A DNA stretch of 13,020 nucleotides from JBDKTH01 sp964558295 (lineage in GTDB: Bacteria; Planctomycetota; Planctomycetia; Pirellulales; Thermoguttaceae): NCBI GenBank assembly GCA_964558295.1, contig CAZLDQ010000160.1, positions 1-13,020 on the forward strand. The letters are read 5' to 3'. The position numbers were made by a program, and so were the translations under genes. Position 1 is the stretch's first letter; every line of letters starts with the position of its first letter. The notes beneath the pieces were generated by a model that had not been told where the DNA came from, searched no databases, and was given only the letters and a program-made list of their open reading frames with translations. Below, one piece after another: positions 1 to 8,012 of the stretch.

Positions 1-15
1 ACACGCCGGAAACGA

Positions 16-49
16 CGAGACCCCGAGGGGATCACCCCACGGGGTCTTG
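16..49. terminator. GC-rich hairpin, possible terminator of an upstream gene
   Basis: AGACCCCG (18-25) pairs perfectly with CGGGGTCT (40-47). After a single A-A mismatch, GGGG (27-30) pairs with CCCC (35-38) around a four-base loop; C16-G49 and a G-T pair extend the base. The stem is very stable and is followed by a non-coding stretch, as expected at the end of a transcription unit. There is no run of T on either side, so intrinsic termination is not proven. It could equally be a transcript-stabilising hairpin or a structured element on the opposite strand. Confidence 0.45.
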
Positions 50-62
50 CGTTAACTAAGCA

Positions 63-102
63 CCGCTGAAATCAGCGGATTGAATTTTGGCTCCGCGGGA
101 GC
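63..102. repeat. Two short inverted repeats in the 5' non-coding region
   Basis: CCGCTG (63-68) and CAGCGG (73-78) form a 6-bp stem with loop AAAT, followed by a T-rich stretch (attgaatttt). A second stem pairs GCTCC (90-94) with GGAGC (98-102) around GCG. With the hairpin at 16-49 they make a structured zone of about 90 bases. They could be terminators, part of a small RNA, or a boundary of the defence cassette. I see no open reading frame or tRNA here. Confidence 0.4.
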
Positions 103-320
103 AACCCTAGTCGAACCGCTCTCAGCATCAGCACCGCTGCACCGCCCGCCAAGGCCATTCAGGTAGCGCCGGCCGGCTCATTCCAAGCATCCCCATGCGT
201 CGCGCAAGTTCAGCTAAGCTCAGCAGTTTTCACTTGTGAACACCGGCGAAATACGGATAATAGTCGCCGTGACAGGCGGACGATCCGCGACCAGACGGAA
301 CGGGGTGCTTGGAGCAGCCT
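103..320 (+). promoter_or_regulatory. Non-coding leader upstream of the HTH-mod-res operon
   Basis: This is the leader between the hairpin zone and the first gene. It holds the candidate promoter at 234-261, the palindromes at 229-240 and 244-269, and a small hairpin in the presumed 5' untranslated region: GCGGA (276-280) with TCCGC (284-288) around CGA. Between 103 and 225 I see no convincing gene or motif. The opposite-strand reading frame through 210-500 overlaps the HTH gene and looks like a shadow. Confidence 0.5.
234..261 (+). promoter_or_regulatory. Candidate sigma70 promoter for the defence operon
   Basis: TTGTGA (234-239) as -35 and GATAAT (256-261) as -10 are separated by 16 bases. 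The -10 matches consensus at five of six positions and the -35 at four of six. Transcription would start near 268, about 50 bases before the preferred start codon at 321. The palindrome TTCACTTGTGAA (229-240) covers the -35 box. The inverted repeat CGGCGA (244-249) / TCGCCG (264-269) brackets the -10 box. This layout suits repression. Confidence 0.4.
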
Positions 321-533
321 ATGGCGGCCAGACGCGATGAGATCATGACGATGGACGAGCTGGCGGAGTATCTGAAGATATCCAAGTCCACGCTCTACAA
401 GCTCGCCGTCGAGAACAAAATCCCCGGCACGAAGATCGGCAAGCGCTGGCGATTCCACAAGGACGCCATCGACCGTTGGGTTCAGAACGGACCGGCCCAA
501 AGCGGTTCCGAAATCTCAGGTGAACAGGAATGA
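321..533 (+). CDS. Excisionase-family helix-turn-helix DNA-binding protein
   Basis: A 70-residue protein made almost entirely of the small winged HTH found in the excisionase/AlpA group. A 'MTMDELAEYLKISKSTLY' HTH core is followed by KIPGTKIGKRWRF, the wing typical of the family, then a helix ending DRWV. It should bind DNA. In this position it is more likely a local regulator than an excisionase, since no integrase is visible. I chose ATG 321 because GGAG (311-314) lies six bases upstream; the TTG at 309 would also be in frame but has a poor ribosome binding site. Its stop overlaps the next start as ATGA (530-533), so translation is probably coupled to mod. HTH genes of this type are, as I recall, a common first gene in long type III-like Mod/Res operons. 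A role in recruiting Mod or Res to DNA is possible but unsupported. Confidence 0.85.
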   Translation: MAARRDEIMTMDELAEYLKISKSTLYKLAVENKIPGTKIGKRWRFHKDAIDRWVQNGPAQSGSEISGEQE

Positions 534-3500
534 CGACAATGGACCAGTACCGCGAGAAGTTTCAGAGCCTGCTGCGCGAGCTCTTCCAGTTCGACTGCGC
601 CGATCTCGACTTCGGCATCTACCGCATCATGAACTATAAGCGGGACGTGATCGAGAAGTTCATCTCGACCGACCTGCCCAAGGCCATCGCCGACGAGTTA
701 GATCGCGGGGTCTTGGCGGACCAGTCGCTGGCCGCCAAGGAGCTTGCCGAGGTCGCAAAGCAGATTACCGAGTCACTGGGCAAGGACGCACTTGACGCCG
801 ACGGCCGGCTGGCAGAGACGTACCATGGCACGCCGCTGGGTAGGAAATACCTCGACCTCAAGGACAAGGCCGCCGGCGGGCGTGGGCGCGAAGCCCTCGA
901 AGCCACGATCTTCAACCACCTGTATACCTTTTTCAGCCGCTACTACCAGGATGGGGACTTCATCTCGAAGCGCCGCTACTCGAAGCGGCAGCGCTACGCC
1001 ATCCCTTACAACGGCGAGGAAGTCTACCTGCACTGGGCAAACCAAGACCAGTACTACGTTAAAACCGCCGAGCACTTTCACGACTACTCTTTCACATCGC
1101 ACGGTGTGACTGTTCACTTCAAGATCAAGGCCGCCAACGTCGAACAGAACAACGTCAAAGGCGACAAGCGGTTCTTCATCCCTCGCGTCAAGGAAGTCGA
1201 CTGGGATGAGAAGGCCAGTCAACTGGTCATTCCCTTCGAGTATCGTCCACTTAACGATCAGGAAGCCGTCACCTACGGCACCAAGAACCAGCAGGACAAG
1301 ATCATCGCCGACGCCCTAGATTCGATCCCCAAGCGACTGAAAAAGGCGGACAAGGCCCTCCTGGCCCTCACCGCCGAGCGGCGCAAAACCAATGACGGCC
1401 AACCGGTCAGCTTCCTCGAACATCATCTGCGGCAATACACGCGGCGAAACACGGCTGACTTCTTTATTCACAAGGATCTCAAAGGGTTTCTCTCACAAGA
1501 ACTGGACTTTTACCTGAAGAACGAAGTGTTGAATCTGGATGAGATCGAAGCTGCGGGTCAAGACCGCTGCGAGGGTTGGTTCCAGATCATGCGGGTGATT
1601 AAGGCCGTCGGCAGCCGGATCATCGACTTTCTCGACCAGATCGAATCCTTCCAGAAGATGCTCTGGGAGAAGCGGAAGTTCGTCATCGAGACACAATACT
1701 GCATCACGGCCGGCACCATTGATGAGAGCTTTTACTCGGACATCGCTGCCTGCGACGCGCAGTGGGCCGAATGGAAAGAGCTGCTCCATATCGACGAAGA
1801 GCAGTCAGACCTGTTCTCCAATGGCAACACCAAGAAGGACAGGCGGATCGCGTTCCTCAAGGCCCATCCGACGCTGGTGCTCGATACGAAGCACTTTCCA
1901 AGAGACTTTGTGGACCAGCTTTTGGGTTCTCTCGGTGACCTGGATTGCCTGACCGATGGCTTGCTCATTCATGCTGACAACTACCACGGTTTACGATTTC
2001 TGGGTGAGACATATCGCGAACAGGTTAAATGCATCTACATTGACCCACCGTACAACACCGATGCGTCACCGATCCTCTACAAGAACGGATACAAGTCATC
2101 GAGTTGGACCTCCTTAATGGACACTCGCTTGCAAGCTGCATGGCCCCTTCTTGACGCAGACGGGGTTCTGGTCGCAGCGATTGACGACGAGCAACAGCGT
2201 GAACTTAGTTTCATTCTGTCGCGAGTCTCGCAAGACCGCCTACTCGGTACAGTCTGTGTACGTGCCAATCCTTCCGGACGTCCAACGCAGACCGGCTACT
2301 CCGTATCGCATGAATATCTGATATTTGCCGGTCGCGGTCCAAAGTCATCCATACGACGGCTGCCGCCTACCAAAGAACAGATGGCACGGTTTTCCGAGCG
2401 GGACGATCAGGGGCCGTTCGAATGGCGGAACCTACGCCGCGAAGGATCGAATTCTGATCGAGATGCCCGAAGGGGTCTCTACTATCCCATCTACATCAAG
2501 GGAGACTCCATCCGTGTACCGAAGATGGAATGGAATGATGCAAGAGAAGAATGGATTGTTCTGGAAAAGCCACGAGCTGGTGAACAAGCGGTATGGCCCG
2601 ATAATGAGGACGGCGCTCAAAAGACATGGCGTTGGGAGTGGTCGACTGTGGAGGCGTCGCTAAACAGCCTCTCGGTTAGGCCGGATCGCTCTGGTAGGCC
2701 ATACATCTACTACAAGAGACGCCCCCACGAAGAGGGCGTAGTATCTGTGTCGTGCTGGTTTGATGCGAAGTATTCAGCCACAGAACATGGAACCGCCGTC
2801 ATTAAGGCGCTTTTTGGAAATTCGACTTTCTCATATCCGAAATCAATCCATGCTGTTGTGGACGCGATCTATGTGGCGGGCGCATCCAATGGTAGCGCGA
2901 TCGTGCTCGATTTCTTCGCGGGATCGGGAACCACAATGCATGCGACGATCAATCTGAACAGGCTAGATGGTGGACACCGTAAGTTCATCGGGATCGAGGT
3001 CGAGCGTTACTTCGACACCATCCTGCTTCCTCGCATTAAGAAGGTGACTTTCACGCCCGACTGGAAGGATGGCAAGCCACAACGGATGGCTACCGTAGAG
3101 GAGGCCCAAAGAGGGCCGCGCATTATCAAATACTTACGGATCGAGAGTTATGAGGACGCACTAAACAACATCTCGTTCGATGACGCGTCCGGCCAGGGCG
3201 CTCTGAAGTTCGACGACTACCTGCTCAAGTACATGCTCAAGTGGGAGACGCGCAAGAGCGAGACGTTGTTGAACGTCGAGAAGCTTACTCAGCCTTTCAG
3301 CTACAAGCTGACCATAAGGAAAGACGGGGAAACCACCGACAGGGTCGTGGACGTGCCTGAAACCTTCAACTACCTGCTTGGCCTGCATGTCCGCACGCGC
3401 AAGGTGTATGACGACAACGGGCGGCGATACCTGGTCTACAGGGGCAGGATCGACCATCGCCAGGTTGCCGTGATCTGGCGCGAGACAGAAGGATGGCAAA

Positions 3501-3655
3501 AGCAGGATTATGAGCGGGACAAGAAGTTTGTGGCCGATCAGAAGCTGGCGGAAGGCGCGGACGAAGTGTTCGTCAACGGCGATTCGTTTATCCCCAACGC
3601 CCGGGCGCTGGAACCGCTGTTCAAGGCCCGGATGTTCTCGACGGTGGAGGCGTAA
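530..3655 (+). CDS. mod: Type III-like DNA adenine methyltransferase (Mod subunit)
   Basis: This 1041-residue protein is the modification subunit of a type III-like restriction system and should transfer methyl from S-adenosylmethionine to adenine N6 in its target site. Motif IV DPPY is at residues 505-508 ('IYIDPPYNT'). The SAM-binding motif FFAGSGTT follows at 795-802, so motif IV precedes motif I, the beta-class order. The roughly 290 residues between them, including 'SHEYLIFAGR', should hold the target recognition domain. About 240 residues follow motif I. The first ~480 residues carry no motif I know and make the protein much longer than classical EcoP1/EcoP15 Mod (about 640). The start ATG at 530 overlaps the previous stop; AGGTGA (518-523) is its ribosome binding site. 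ATG 539 is an alternative. Res starts three bases after the stop. The middle of the gene looks lower in GC than its ends. Confidence 0.93.
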   Translation: MTTMDQYREKFQSLLRELFQFDCADLDFGIYRIMNYKRDVIEKFISTDLPKAIADELDRGVLADQSLAAKELAEVAKQITESLGKDALDADGRLAETYHGTPLGRKYLDLKDKAAGGRGREALEATIFNHLYTFFSRYYQDGDFISKRRYSKRQRYAIPYNGEEVYLHWANQDQYYVKTAEHFHDYSFTSHGVTVHFKIKAANVEQNNVKGDKRFFIPRVKEVDWDEKASQLVIPFEYRPLNDQEAVTYGTKNQQDKIIADALDSIPKRLKKADKALLALTAERRKTNDGQPVSFLEHHLRQYTRRNTADFFIHKDLKGFLSQELDFYLKNEVLNLDEIEAAGQDRCEGWFQIMRVIKAVGSRIIDFLDQIESFQKMLWEKRKFVIETQYCITAGTIDESFYSDIAACDAQWAEWKELLHIDEEQSDLFSNGNTKKDRRIAFLKAHPTLVLDTKHFPRDFVDQLLGSLGDLDCLTDGLLIHADNYHGLRFLGETYREQVKCIYIDPPYNTDASPILYKNGYKSSSWTSLMDTRLQAAWPLLDADGVLVAAIDDEQQRELSFILSRVSQDRLLGTVCVRANPSGRPTQTGYSVSHEYLIFAGRGPKSSIRRLPPTKEQMARFSERDDQGPFEWRNLRREGSNSDRDARRGLYYPIYIKGDSIRVPKMEWNDAREEWIVLEKPRAGEQAVWPDNEDGAQKTWRWEWSTVEASLNSLSVRPDRSGRPYIYYKRRPHEEGVVSVSCWFDAKYSATEHGTAVIKALFGNSTFSYPKSIHAVVDAIYVAGASNGSAIVLDFFAGSGTTMHATINLNRLDGGHRKFIGIEVERYFDTILLPRIKKVTFTPDWKDGKPQRMATVEEAQRGPRIIKYLRIESYEDALNNISFDDASGQGALKFDDYLLKYMLKWETRKSETLLNVEKLTQPFSYKLTIRKDGETTDRVVDVPETFNYLLGLHVRTRKVYDDNGRRYLVYRGRIDHRQVAVIWRETEGWQKQDYERDKKFVADQKLAEGADEVFVNGDSFIPNARALEPLFKARMFSTVEA

Positions 3656-3658
3656 ACG

Positions 3659-6600
3659 ATGGCCAGACGGACGCAAACACTCCTTGGGAACGCCGGCAGC
3701 ACTTCCGGCACACCGCAATATGTCAAACTGGAGCAGCGGCTGGTCCTGCTGGCATGGTTGAACGATCTGCTGGGCTACAATCAGAACCGCGATTTGCTGG
3801 CCGATCTGCGCAATGCGGCGGAGGGATTCGACGCGACGGGGCGCAGCTATATCTACCACCAGCTCATCTCCCGTGGGGACAAGGTCAAGATCGATGCGGC
3901 GGACCTGGCCCGTTACGACGACAATATCCGCGAACACCTCCGGGCCATCAACGCCCGCCGCCCTGAGCCGGTCACGCTGCGTTATTTCCAGTACCTGGCG
4001 GTGCTCTATACGGAGATAGTCCTGGACGCCTACTTTCACCGGCGAGGGGAGCTTCTGAGGGCGCTCAACGGCTTTGTCGAAAAGCGCAACGCTGCGAAGA
4101 GCGCCGGAGATACCAAGGATGCGGAATTCACGGAGTCGGACCTGAGGAAGCTCGCTTTCTGGATGGCAACCGGCAGCGGCAAGACGCTGATCATGCACAT
4201 CAATTACCGGCAGTTCCTTCGCTACAACAACCTGCCGCTGGACAACATCCTGCTGATCACTCCGAACGAAGGGCTGAGTGAGCAGCACATCGAAGAAATG
4301 ACGGCGTCAAACATCCCCTGCCGTCGGTTCGACCTTAACGAAAGTGGTCTCGGCATGGTCGAACGAGGCACCGTTCGGGTCATCGAGATCACCAAGCTGG
4401 TCGAGGAGAAGCGCGGCGGCGGGTTGAGCGTCCCAGTCGAGTCCTTCGAAGGCAACAACCTGATCTTTGTGGACGAGGGCCATAAGGGATCAGGCGGTGA
4501 AGCCTGGAGGAGTTTCCGTGATGCGCTGGGACAGACGGGATTCACTTTCGAATACAGCGCCACCTTCGGCCAAGCCCTCACAGCGGCGCGTAACGATGAG
4601 CTGACTGCGGAATATGGCAAGGCCGTCGTCTTCGACTACTCGTATCGGTACTTTCACGGCGACGGATACGGCAAAGATTTTCGTATCCTGAACCTGAAAG
4701 AAGAGACCACTGAGGACAAGACCGAAATGCTGCTTCTCGGCAATCTGCTGTCGTTCTATGAGCAGCAGCGCGTCTTCAATGAGCAAGGGGAAGACCTGCG
4801 GCTGTACAACCTGGAGAAGCCGCTTTGGGTGTTTGTCGGTAGCAGCGTGAATGCAGTCTACACCGAGGACAAGGAAAAGCGGAGCGACGTGCTGACCGTG
4901 GTGAGGTTCCTGCATCACTTGCTGGAGAACAAACGCGGCTGGGCGGTGAAGGCGATCAACAAGCTTTTGGAAGGCAAGACCGGCCTGGTTGACGCGAACG
5001 GCCAGGACGTGTTCGCCGACAAGTTCCGGTACCTGAGAGAGGCCGGATGGGATGCCGAGGCAACCTACCAGGATATTCTGGTCAAGGTGCTCCATACGCC
5101 AGTAGGCGGCGGCTTACATCTGTACGACCTGCGAGGTCGCACCGGCGAGATAGGACTAAAAGCGAGCGGCGCGGAGGAGTACTTCGGCCTGATTTACATC
5201 GGCGACACTAGCACGTTCAAGAAGCTCGTCGAAGACGATGACTCCGGCATCGTTCTTGAGGAAGATGCCATTGCAGACTCGCTGTTCGAGAGAATCAACG
5301 ATCCCGATACGACCATCGAGATTCTGATCGGCGCGAAGAAGTTCATGGAGGGTTGGAACTCCTGGCGCGTATCGAACATGGGCCTTCTGAACATCGGCCG
5401 CAAAGAAGGCTCGGAGATCATTCAGCTCTTTGGGCGCGGCGTACGTTTGCGAGGTAAGGACTTCACGTTGAAGCGAAGCTCGGCCTTGGATGGCAGCCAC
5501 CCTCAATACGTTCCGCTGTTGGAGACGCTCAACATCTTCGCCGTCCGGGCGAACTACATGTCGCAGTTTCGCGAGTACTTGGAGAAGGAAGGCGTCGAAA
5601 CGCAGGGTGATATGGAGTTGCCCCTACCCATCCGAGCGAATGATGACTTCCTTAATCAAGGACTGGTGGTACCGCGTGTTCCGGATGGCTGCAGCTTCAT
5701 TGATGAAACCGATATTCTGCTCGATGTTGATCACAGCATCCGAGTGCGAGTGGATATGTCGTTGAAGGTCCAGACGCTGGAGAGCGGTGCCAATGGATTG
5801 ACCGCGACGGCAGTGAAGGCTGGTCGGGAACGCCCCATTCCCGATGAGAGCCTGGCACTCGTGGATTGGGAGAAGGTCTACATCGATCTGTTGGAGTACA
5901 AAGAGCGTGCGGGCATGCACAACCTGGCCATTCGTCCAGACGTGCTCCGGGCCATCATGTCCTCTAGGGAACCCACGCGGCTCTACAGCCTTATTGCCGA
6001 TGAAGCCGTCGTCGCGCCCCAGTCTTTTGCGGACACTGCCCTACTCAACGAGGCAGTCCTGACTATTCTTCGCAAGTACGTCGAGAAGTTCTATCGCAAC
6101 CAGCAAGAGCGATGGGATTCCGAGAACATGGTCTACCGCCCGCTGGACCGTGGTGACGCCAATTTCCAAGACTACACCATTAAGGTTGCCCGAGGCGAAT
6201 CGCAATTAATTACGGCGATCCAGAAGTTCATTGATGAGGGCGATGATATCTATAAGCAAGACCTCCGCGACCTACCCACGATCCACTTTGACCGTCATCT
6301 CTATCAGCCCTTGCTGATCGAACGTGGGGACAAAGTGCGCAGCGAGCCGCCGGGTCTGAATGATAGCGAGCGGCAGTTTGTCGAGGATTTGAGGGCCTTC
6401 TGCCGCGTCGAGAAGAACAAGTTGCTGGCGGACGCCGAAGTGTTCTTGCTGCGGAACCTCAGTCGCGGGAAAGGCATCGGCTTCTTCGAGAAGCGAGGCT
6501 TCTACCCAGACTTCATCCTGTGGGTCAAGAGGGACAATGCCCAGCGGATTGTCTTTGTCGAACCGCATGGAATGCTCCATGCCGAGGCGTACCAACATGA

Positions 6601-6844
6601 CGACAAGGTCAGACTGCACGAAGCACTTCCGCGTTTGGCGGCGGCCATGTGTAAGCGGACTGGGACCAAAGACATCGTATTGGATTCGTTCATCGTTTCC
6701 GCCACGCCGTTCGAAAATCTCCGCACCAGGTACGACGACGGCAATTGGGACAGGCAGAAGTTCACTCAGGCACACATTGTCTTTCCAGAGCGCTCGGCAG
6801 AGTACGACTACATCTCGATCATCATGCAGCAACAGACTACGTGA
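3659..6844 (+). CDS. res: Type III-like restriction subunit Res (SF2 helicase plus C-terminal nuclease)
   Basis: This 1061-residue protein is the ATP-dependent restriction partner of Mod. Superfamily 2 helicase motifs are clear: Walker A ATGSGKT (170-176), Walker B DEGH (272-275), motif III SAT (300-302) and motif VI QLFGRGVR (589-596). Before Walker A there is a ~165-residue N-terminal region of unknown role. Near the C-terminus 'FYPDFILW' (948-955) and 'VFVEPHG' (965-971) resemble the PD-(D/E)xK nuclease of type III Res proteins, with PD at 950-951 and E968. The usual lysine two residues after the glutamate is replaced by H970. Whether the enzyme still cuts is therefore open. GGAGG (3646-3650) lies eight bases before the start, inside the end of mod, so the two are co-translated. 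It would work as a Mod-Res complex that translocates on or loops DNA. Confidence 0.93.
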   Translation: MARRTQTLLGNAGSTSGTPQYVKLEQRLVLLAWLNDLLGYNQNRDLLADLRNAAEGFDATGRSYIYHQLISRGDKVKIDAADLARYDDNIREHLRAINARRPEPVTLRYFQYLAVLYTEIVLDAYFHRRGELLRALNGFVEKRNAAKSAGDTKDAEFTESDLRKLAFWMATGSGKTLIMHINYRQFLRYNNLPLDNILLITPNEGLSEQHIEEMTASNIPCRRFDLNESGLGMVERGTVRVIEITKLVEEKRGGGLSVPVESFEGNNLIFVDEGHKGSGGEAWRSFRDALGQTGFTFEYSATFGQALTAARNDELTAEYGKAVVFDYSYRYFHGDGYGKDFRILNLKEETTEDKTEMLLLGNLLSFYEQQRVFNEQGEDLRLYNLEKPLWVFVGSSVNAVYTEDKEKRSDVLTVVRFLHHLLENKRGWAVKAINKLLEGKTGLVDANGQDVFADKFRYLREAGWDAEATYQDILVKVLHTPVGGGLHLYDLRGRTGEIGLKASGAEEYFGLIYIGDTSTFKKLVEDDDSGIVLEEDAIADSLFERINDPDTTIEILIGAKKFMEGWNSWRVSNMGLLNIGRKEGSEIIQLFGRGVRLRGKDFTLKRSSALDGSHPQYVPLLETLNIFAVRANYMSQFREYLEKEGVETQGDMELPLPIRANDDFLNQGLVVPRVPDGCSFIDETDILLDVDHSIRVRVDMSLKVQTLESGANGLTATAVKAGRERPIPDESLALVDWEKVYIDLLEYKERAGMHNLAIRPDVLRAIMSSREPTRLYSLIADEAVVAPQSFADTALLNEAVLTILRKYVEKFYRNQQERWDSENMVYRPLDRGDANFQDYTIKVARGESQLITAIQKFIDEGDDIYKQDLRDLPTIHFDRHLYQPLLIERGDKVRSEPPGLNDSERQFVEDLRAFCRVEKNKLLADAEVFLLRNLSRGKGIGFFEKRGFYPDFILWVKRDNAQRIVFVEPHGMLHAEAYQHDDKVRLHEALPRLAAAMCKRTGTKDIVLDSFIVSATPFENLRTRYDDGNWDRQKFTQAHIVFPERSAEYDYISIIMQQQTT

Positions 6845-6860
6845 GTAGCGGCAGGCATCT

Positions 6861-8012
6861 ATGCGAGCAAAGGACAAAGTCACGTTGCGAAAGGACATTC
6901 TTCGTAGCCTGCGAAAGCAGGGCTACGTTGTGCGTGATGGTCGGGTTGCTCTGCCTGAGGATACCACAAAAGATGATCTTCGACGCATCAATGAAATGGC
7001 CTGCATGAAGAAGCGTCAAGAAGCTCGGCCACGGCTGATCAAGTACGAGGACCAGCTCTTGAATCGCATCGCAGCAGGCGACGATGTGGTGGTGGACAAG
7101 GTTCAACCGAAGTTGATTCAGGTTGAACGCGATACGGAAGACGAACTGCTGTTTCGCTACGTTTGTCTTCACTGGAGCATCCCCGTTTCTTCGGGCTATG
7201 GCAGACGACTGCGTTTTCTGGTGGAGGATCAGAGCAATGGAAAACTAATAGGTATCTTTGGGCTCGGTGATCCGGTGTATTCGCTCCGCGCACGTGATCA
7301 ATGGATCGGCTGGGATGCTAAGACGAAGAAGGAACGCCTCTACCATGTAATGGACGCTTTTGTGTTGGGCGCGGTGCCACCCTACAGCAACCTGCTGTGC
7401 GGGAAGCTCGTGGCCATGCTTGCGATGACCGACACCGTCCGTAAGGCGTTTCGAAGCCGGTACGGTGGGCGTGAGGCAGTGATTAGTGGCGCGGTGCGCA
7501 AGCCCTATTTGGTCTTGATCACTACCACGTGGGCGCTCGGACGATCATCTTTATACAACCGGCTACGGATCAACGGGACAGAATATTGGCACCGCATCGG
7601 CACCACAGAGGGGTGGGGAGAGTTTCATTTCTCAAACGGCGTCTATGCAGACATTCGTGCGTATGCCGAACGATGGTGCGAAGCAACGGCCAAGAAAGAG
7701 CCTTGGGGCAACGGATTCCGCAACAAGCGAGAGGTAATCCGAAAGGTACTGTCTCGGATTGGCCTATCAACCAATTTGGGGAACCATGGCATTCAGCGGG
7801 AGATCTACGGTGCTCCGCTCGGCCACGACGCACTAGCATTCTTGCGTGGAGAGACGACTCGCCCACGGTTCTTCAATCTAACCGAGGCTGAAGTATGGAG
7901 CGCATTCCGTGAGCGATGGTTCCTTCCCAGGGCGGCAAGGTGTCCCGAGTTCCGAAGCTTCCAACCTGAATCGTACCGGCTCTGGACACCTGATGATTGG
8001 AGGGCACGGTGA
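6861..8012 (+). CDS. DUF4338 (DruA-like) domain protein
   Basis: A 383-residue protein I assign to DUF4338, the domain of DruA from Druantia anti-phage systems. Supporting landmarks are 'GRRLRFLVED', 'RDQWIGWD' (145-152), the 'PPYSNLLCGKLVAML' stretch, 'TTTWALGRSSLYNRL' (221-235) and 'GTTEGWGEFHF' (247-257). This series of spaced blocks is typical of the family. The biochemical activity of DruA-type proteins is not settled; a DNA transaction role is usually assumed. It starts 16 bases after res with only a weak AGG (6853-6855) ribosome site, and its stop overlaps the NurA start (TGATG), so it belongs with the NurA-HerA pair. No DruE-like DUF1998 helicase or other Druantia gene is in the window. 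The family call rests on remembered motifs, not a profile search. Confidence 0.78.
   Translation: MRAKDKVTLRKDILRSLRKQGYVVRDGRVALPEDTTKDDLRRINEMACMKKRQEARPRLIKYEDQLLNRIAAGDDVVVDKVQPKLIQVERDTEDELLFRYVCLHWSIPVSSGYGRRLRFLVEDQSNGKLIGIFGLGDPVYSLRARDQWIGWDAKTKKERLYHVMDAFVLGAVPPYSNLLCGKLVAMLAMTDTVRKAFRSRYGGREAVISGAVRKPYLVLITTTWALGRSSLYNRLRINGTEYWHRIGTTEGWGEFHFSNGVYADIRAYAERWCEATAKKEPWGNGFRNKREVIRKVLSRIGLSTNLGNHGIQREIYGAPLGHDALAFLRGETTRPRFFNLTEAEVWSAFRERWFLPRAARCPEFRSFQPESYRLWTPDDWRAR

Noticed and set aside
90..125. Minus strand reads GGTTCGACT, like a tRNA T-loop, suggesting a tRNA attachment site
   Set aside because: The flanking bases cannot form the T stem and no anticodon or D arm is found nearby.
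309..320. TTG start codons at 309, 7997 and 9153 for the HTH, NurA and HerA genes
   Set aside because: Each has a downstream ATG with a well-spaced Shine-Dalgarno sequence (GGAG for 321, GGAGG for 8012, AAGGAG for 9201), which is the better start.
3161..4288. Long minus-strand reading frame of 375 codons
   Set aside because: It lies opposite the clearly coding ends of mod and res, has no domain signature or ribosome site, and spans their junction; it is a shadow of GC-rich coding sequence.
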